64,000 nt of DNA from assembly GCA_964394585.1 (NCBI GenBank), contig CAYMYI010000001.1:62001-126000 (forward strand), in the 5' to 3' direction. A program made the translations under genes and the position numbers. Of this stretch, positions 59,901 to 64,000 are shown in pieces (within the stretch, counting starts at the first letter, position 1; each line of letters opens with the position of its first letter). The stretch is from CAYUJH01 sp964394585 (GTDB lineage Bacteria > Bacteroidota > Bacteroidia > Cytophagales > Flammeovirgaceae). The notes below the pieces were generated by a model. It had not been told where the DNA came from and made no database searches. It saw nothing but the letters and a program-made list of their open reading frames with translations.

Positions 59901-62299
59901 CTAGCGACGCCCGCGGCCACCCTCTCGGTTTCCGCCATTATTTTCTAGCTTGCCTACGCGATAGCGAAGTGTTGCTAATACAATTTGCGTTTCACGATTG
60001 TATTTAAACCGTTGACTAAAATTGGTTCCAAAGTTTTCGCCTCGGAAATTCCGTGTATCGAAAATATCTTGAAAAGATAGGCTCGCCATCAGTTTTTTAT
60101 CCATAAACGCCTTCTGAAGACTTACATCTACATAGTAGCGTGCCAAATCTCGCCCTTGCGCTTCAATTTCCGGAGCAGTGTAATTGCCGGTAAATTGTAA
60201 ATCAATCCCCCACCCCAGGGCAAATTAAAGTCTGAGTTGAGTTTCGCATACCACGAGCTACCGGAGTTCGAGAACGAATCGTCGAGGTTGGTACCGTCTA
60301 CATCCATACGGAAGAAAGAGTAGCTCGCATTGAGCGACCACCACTTAGCTACCGTTAATGTACCAATGAGTTCTACACCATAGGTATCCATCGAATTCAA
60401 GTTTTGTGGTCCGCGTACCGAAATTCCATCTTCTACACGTACAATCCAATCTACTTGCCCATTCACTCGGCGGTAGAACGCATTGGTAGTTAGGGTGAAA
60501 CGGTCTTTAGTGTACATATGCCCTACCTCAAACGAGTTGATGTATTCTGGCTGCAAGTTGGGGTCGCCTTGGCGTACGTTGAGCGAGTCTGACACATCGC
60601 GGAAAGGGTTTAACCACCTGCCACGTGGGCGGTCAATCCGGCGGCTGTACGTAAACTTGAATGTATTTGCCTCGTTCACTTCATAGGATGTCTGGAACGA
60701 AGGGAAGAAGTTCAGATATGACTGTTCGTTGGATTCCCCGGTATTATAGAGTTTAGTATTTACAAACGTTTGTTCAGCTCTCACCCCCACAGCAAAGTTT
60801 AACCTTCCCATGTTTTGGCTATAGATAAGATACCCGGCATGCACCTGATCTTCGTATAAGAATCGGTTAGTTGGGCTTCGCTCTTCAAATACGCCGGTTT
60901 CTTCGTTGCGTACTTCGTAGAGGAAATCGGTATCAAAACTGCGAAGTACCGATTTGTAACCTGTCTCTAACTTACCGGCTAGTAGCGGTTGGGCGTAATC
61001 TACTTGGATGATATGCGTTTTGCGAACATCGTCGGAGAAAGAGCGCTGCAAATTGTTAGGATTTCCATCCAAATCGGATAACTCAAAAGCGCCGTTATAT
61101 ACGTTGATAATTTCGCTTTCTTCTTGGTTGCGCACCGAGCTGCTAATCAAAGCGCGTAGTTCTCTATCTTTTTGCTCAAATTCGCGTTCATAAATCAAGG
61201 CGTTATCGTAGGTAAAATTCGATTCAATCTGGTTATTCTCTCGAATGTACTGAGTGAGCAGTGTCCCATCGCTCAGTTGACTCACACGCGTTTGTCGCGT
61301 ATCGTAATCGTCTTCATCCTCCACATTGAATACCCCTTCGTACGTAAATTTATTTTTCCCTAAATACACCGAAGTACTTATGTTGAAGGTATGCTCCATA
61401 TCTTCGCGTGCACTATTATTAAACTGCTCGAGGAACTCGTCGTCGTCGTAAGTTTCACGGAGAGAGTATCCATCGCCAATGCGGGGCCAGCGGCGGAAAC
61501 TGTACCCTCCTGAAATGCGGAAATTTTCGCTCATATGACCTCCACGAATTGAAGCATTCAGGCGTTCGCGCGTACCGTAAGTTACCTCAGTGCTACCATT
61601 ATTCCCTTTGTTTTCACCCTTTTTCAACTTGATGTTCAGCACACCACCGGCGGCTTGCGCATCATATTTTGCATTCGGGTTATTGATAATCTGGATATTT
61701 TCAATGGCACTAGCGGGAATTTGTTCCAAATCGGCAGCAAGCGAAGAGTTGCGCCCATCAATCAAAATATTGGTATTGCTACTTCCCCGAATAGAAACCG
61801 TGCCATCGTCGTTTACCCGTACCGAAGGCGTATTGCGCAGGATATCGAGTAACGTACCCCCTACGTTAGAAATGGTTTGGTCGGGTCGGATTTCCAGCCC
61901 CTCCATAGTAGTTTGCACAGGCGTGCGGATTTGATCGCCTTCAATCACTACCTCTTCTACCATTTTCACATCTTCTGCAATAGCAATAGGGTCTAAAGTC
62001 TGAGAAGAATTCAATGCTACGTTCGTAAGCTTTTTTTCCTTATAGCCTACAAATGAAATGAGGATATCGTAAGTGCCTTTTTGGGCTTTGATGGTAAAGT
62101 TGCCGTCAAAATCTGAAGTTCCCCCACCTATAGGCGTATCGCCTCCGGGTTTTAAAAGAGCTACCTGAGCATAAGGAATAGGTTCTTCTGTGTTTTCTGA
62201 AACTATCTTCCCCTTCAGCGTAATAGCCTCTTGAGCGAAGATACTACCAGCCCAAAAACATGCAATTGAGGTAAAAAAAAGTCGAGTAAAGAATTTCAT
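59901..62299 (-). pseudogene. TonB-receptor-like outer-membrane barrel, interrupted near its C-terminus by a frameshift
   Basis: From ATG 62299 the protein has a signal peptide (leader ...ACFWAGSIFAQ), a carboxypeptidase-like domain (LKGKIVSENTEEPIPYAQVAL), a plug domain (SVRVNDDGTVSIRGSSNTNIL, IENIQIINNPNAKYDAQAAGG) and barrel strands. At DFNLPWG (about 60213-60220) the frame shifts: after PWG the frame continues WGIDLQFTGNYTAPEIEAQG and then LARYYVDVSLQKAFMDKKL. One G is missing in the minus-strand run between Trp codons (CCCC at 60213-60216; CCCCC at 60207-60211 is next to it). As written it stops at 60128. Restored length would be about 799 residues, ending in GRGRR. Confidence 0.85.
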
Positions 62300-62653
62300 A
62301 ATTACTGTGTGTTTTCGTTGAATTGTAAAGTCTAATTACAATATTAGTACAGACTGATTGAAACAGTTGTTTATACATTAACAGGGAAATGATGGGATTA
62401 TCTGATATTTAACTCCTTGTTAACGAGTAAGAAAGCCTAACAGACTTTTTTAGTAATAACCGATACTTTTAGATAAATCTTAAAAATGTTCGCCCTAAGA
62501 ACAGGGTTATCAATTATTTCCCCAACATAACCACACGAGACGCCTATTAACTTTCCTTTAAATTTGTTGGATTTTATTTATCTTTATATCAGTTTAGAAA
62601 AGATGCTTTCCTACCTTTGTATCGCTTATAAGAATTAACAGTACTCATTACCT
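62300..62653. promoter_or_regulatory. 354-bp divergent promoter region
   Basis: This AT-rich gap lies between the minus-strand receptor gene and the plus-strand SDR gene. On the plus strand TACCTTTG (62612-62619) matches the Bacteroidota -7 consensus TAnnTTTG, 34 bp before the SDR start. For the receptor on the minus strand TAATATTG near 62345 is a partial match. I see no RNA gene or repeat. Confidence 0.5.
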
Positions 62654-63460
62654 ATGAAAGATAAAGTTGTCATCATTACCGGAGGATCTTCTGGGATTGG
62701 GAAAGCACTTGCCGAAGAGTTTGGCAAGCACGGAAGCAAAATTGTAATCACAGGCAGAAGGCTTGAACCTTTACAAGAAGTAGCACAAGACCTCAAAATA
62801 CAAGGTATTGAAACCATGATGGTACAAGCCGACGTAAGCTCGGAAGAAGACAACAAACGCATGGCAGAAGAAGTACTCGCAAAGTTTGGCAGAATCGATA
62901 TCTTGATCAACAACGCAGGAATTTCCATGCGTGCCCTGTTCGAAGAGGTCGATTTAGAGGTAGTAAAAAAAGTGATGGACATCAATTTTTATGGGGTGTT
63001 GTACGCCACCAAGTACTGTCTGCCGTCTATCATAGCACATAAAGGTTCGGTGGTAGGGATTTCCTCGATTGCCGGCTACCGAGGCTTACCCGGCCGCACC
63101 GGCTACTCGGCTTCTAAGTTTGCTCTGCAAGGCTTCTTAGAGGTACTGCGCACCGAGATGATTCCCAAAGGAGTGCACGTCTTAACAGCATCGCCCGGGT
63201 TCACCACTTCTAACATTCGGAAAGCCTCGCTCACTAAAGATGGGACTTCGCAGGGCGAATCGCCTCGCGACGAAAACAAAATGATGAGTGCCGAGGAATG
63301 CGCCCGCCATATTTACAACGCCACCAAAAAACGAAAAAAAATCTTGGTACTTACCTCTTTAGGGGTTTTCACCGTATGGATGAATAAATTTTTCCCCGGA
63401 CTGATGGATAAAATTGTGTACAAGGAAATGGCAAAAGAGGCGAATGCGCCCATTCAATAA
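62654..63460 (+). CDS. SDR-family oxidoreductase
   Basis: This 268-aa protein is a classical short-chain dehydrogenase/reductase. It has the NAD(P) motif TGGSSGIG, NNAG, GISSIAG with Ser137/138, and GYSASKFAL with Tyr151 and Lys155, the catalytic Ser-Tyr-Lys. The TGRRLEPLQEVA region after the glycine motif suggests NADP preference, by analogy. The last 50 residues or so (ILVLTSLGVFTVWMNKFFPGLMDKIV) are hydrophobic and amphipathic, perhaps membrane-associated. The substrate is not known; similar proteins are annotated as ketoreductases of the DHRS7-like type. Confidence 0.92.
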   Translation: MKDKVVIITGGSSGIGKALAEEFGKHGSKIVITGRRLEPLQEVAQDLKIQGIETMMVQADVSSEEDNKRMAEEVLAKFGRIDILINNAGISMRALFEEVDLEVVKKVMDINFYGVLYATKYCLPSIIAHKGSVVGISSIAGYRGLPGRTGYSASKFALQGFLEVLRTEMIPKGVHVLTASPGFTTSNIRKASLTKDGTSQGESPRDENKMMSAEECARHIYNATKKRKKILVLTSLGVFTVWMNKFFPGLMDKIVYKEMAKEANAPIQ

Positions 63461-63504
63461 CCATAACTCAAAGTATATCGCGTATCTGTTAACCAAAGAA
63501 TCCT

Positions 63505-63999
63505 ATGATTAACCAAAGTGCTGCTTTCTTATTTGCGTTTACCACCTTGCTCCCTTTTGCCACCGATCAATCGCGCATGGCAATTTTTGATTTAAAGAAA
63601 AATCCCGATGGGACTTTCCATCTAAAAGCCGTGTTTAACCGCCGAAATTTGCTGAATGTCCTCCAAGATAGGCACAACACTCTGCACACCGATAGCCTTT
63701 CTATGCCTCTGAAAGCGTATTTAGGCGAGCATCTTGCTTTTTACTTCGACGATGAACCTGTAGAAATGGAATGGCATTCTGCCCGTACCGGAGAGCAATT
63801 TATTTCCATTGAAGCCCACCTGCATACCGAAGTATCTTCTCCTTACAACATCCGCATTCAAAATAGCTGCTTGGTCGACAAAGTAGCACAGCACGCCAAC
63901 CTCATCCGCATTTATTTATACGAAGGGAAACGCATATTTCGGCTCGATGCCAACCGCAAAACCACAATGGTGCGGTACCAAGTTTATGAAAGCAGATAA
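63505..63999 (+). CDS. DUF6702-like secreted or membrane-bound protein
   Basis: This 164-aa protein begins at ATG 63505 with a hydrophobic N-terminus (NQSAAFLFAFTTLLPFA) that could be a weak signal sequence. The body has beta strands (MAIFDLKKNPDGTFHLKAVF... LAFYFDDEPVEMEW... FISIEAHL, SSPYNIRIQNSCLVDKVAQHANLIRIYLYEG) resembling the DUF6702 family, whose ...N..L...x(n)N.I... pattern fits. The family assignment is tentative. It lies 44 bp after the SDR gene on the same strand. It is complete, ending one base before the window edge. Confidence 0.65.
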   Translation: MINQSAAFLFAFTTLLPFATDQSRMAIFDLKKNPDGTFHLKAVFNRRNLLNVLQDRHNTLHTDSLSMPLKAYLGEHLAFYFDDEPVEMEWHSARTGEQFISIEAHLHTEVSSPYNIRIQNSCLVDKVAQHANLIRIYLYEGKRIFRLDANRKTTMVRYQVYESR

Positions 64000-64000
64000 A

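Overview
The window looks like a chromosomal piece of a Bacteroidota bacterium, most likely Cytophagia/Cytophagales-like. The evidence is SusC/TonB-type outer-membrane barrels with carboxypeptidase-like N-domains, an HU-CCDC81/SPOR protein, DUF5916, DUF1599, DUF2279 and DUF2461 families, LytS/LytTR regulation, beta-propeller sensor proteins, a Ccm-type cytochrome c system, and TAnnTTTG promoter boxes without clear Shine-Dalgarno sequences. I see no tRNA, rRNA, CRISPR array, IS element or prophage. Most of it is housekeeping and envelope biology; the family-level calls come from recognised motifs, not from database searches.

Layout. 1-743 is the end of a GluQ-RS-like gene. 943-7607 is a tripartite RND efflux operon (adaptor, pump, a small extra beta-barrel, TolC). 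7619-9877 is a DUF5916 surface protein. 9985-10430 holds a decayed, fused hypF/hypC remnant, a relic of [NiFe]-hydrogenase maturation. 10568-10936 is a SnoaL-like protein. 10985-21759 is a long minus-strand block of envelope genes: ExbB-ExbD-TonB, an HU-CCDC81/SPOR membrane protein, a plug-less barrel with a 981-aa TPR protein, and a seven-LysM muramidase-like protein without a signal peptide. 21981-30029 has a frameshifted sugar transporter, a DUF4349 lipoprotein, an orphan TRAP binding protein, an amidase, an amine oxidase, a small basic lipoprotein, a methyltransferase and folP.

30112-35025 has an internally duplicated DUF1599 protein, a DoxX/MauE-like membrane protein, and a coupled GT4/5-GH57 pair for alpha-glucan metabolism. 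35195-38332 is a propeller-SpoIIE phosphatase. 38399-40535 is ccmB-ccmC-ccmD-ccmE, with the Cys-type CcmE heme motif. 40631-47838 contains an ABM protein, holA, a frameshifted PAS kinase, DUF2461, an unknown membrane protein, nadE and RidA. 47925-53402 has an M24 peptidase, a type II sulfide:quinone oxidoreductase, a CAP protein and a LytR/LytS pair. 53606-63999 has two OMP-barrel receptors (one frameshifted), a dienelactone hydrolase-like protein, Rho, a DUF2279 protein, an SDR and a DUF6702-like protein.

Three otherwise intact genes (sugar porter, PAS kinase, second receptor) are each broken by a one-base shift in or next to a G/C homopolymer. Sequencing or assembly error is the first explanation to exclude. 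No complete novel defence or mobile system is visible. The most unusual items are the hypF/hypC relic, the unsecreted multi-LysM muramidase, the coiled-coil insertion in the glycosyltransferase, and the internal duplication in the DUF1599 protein.
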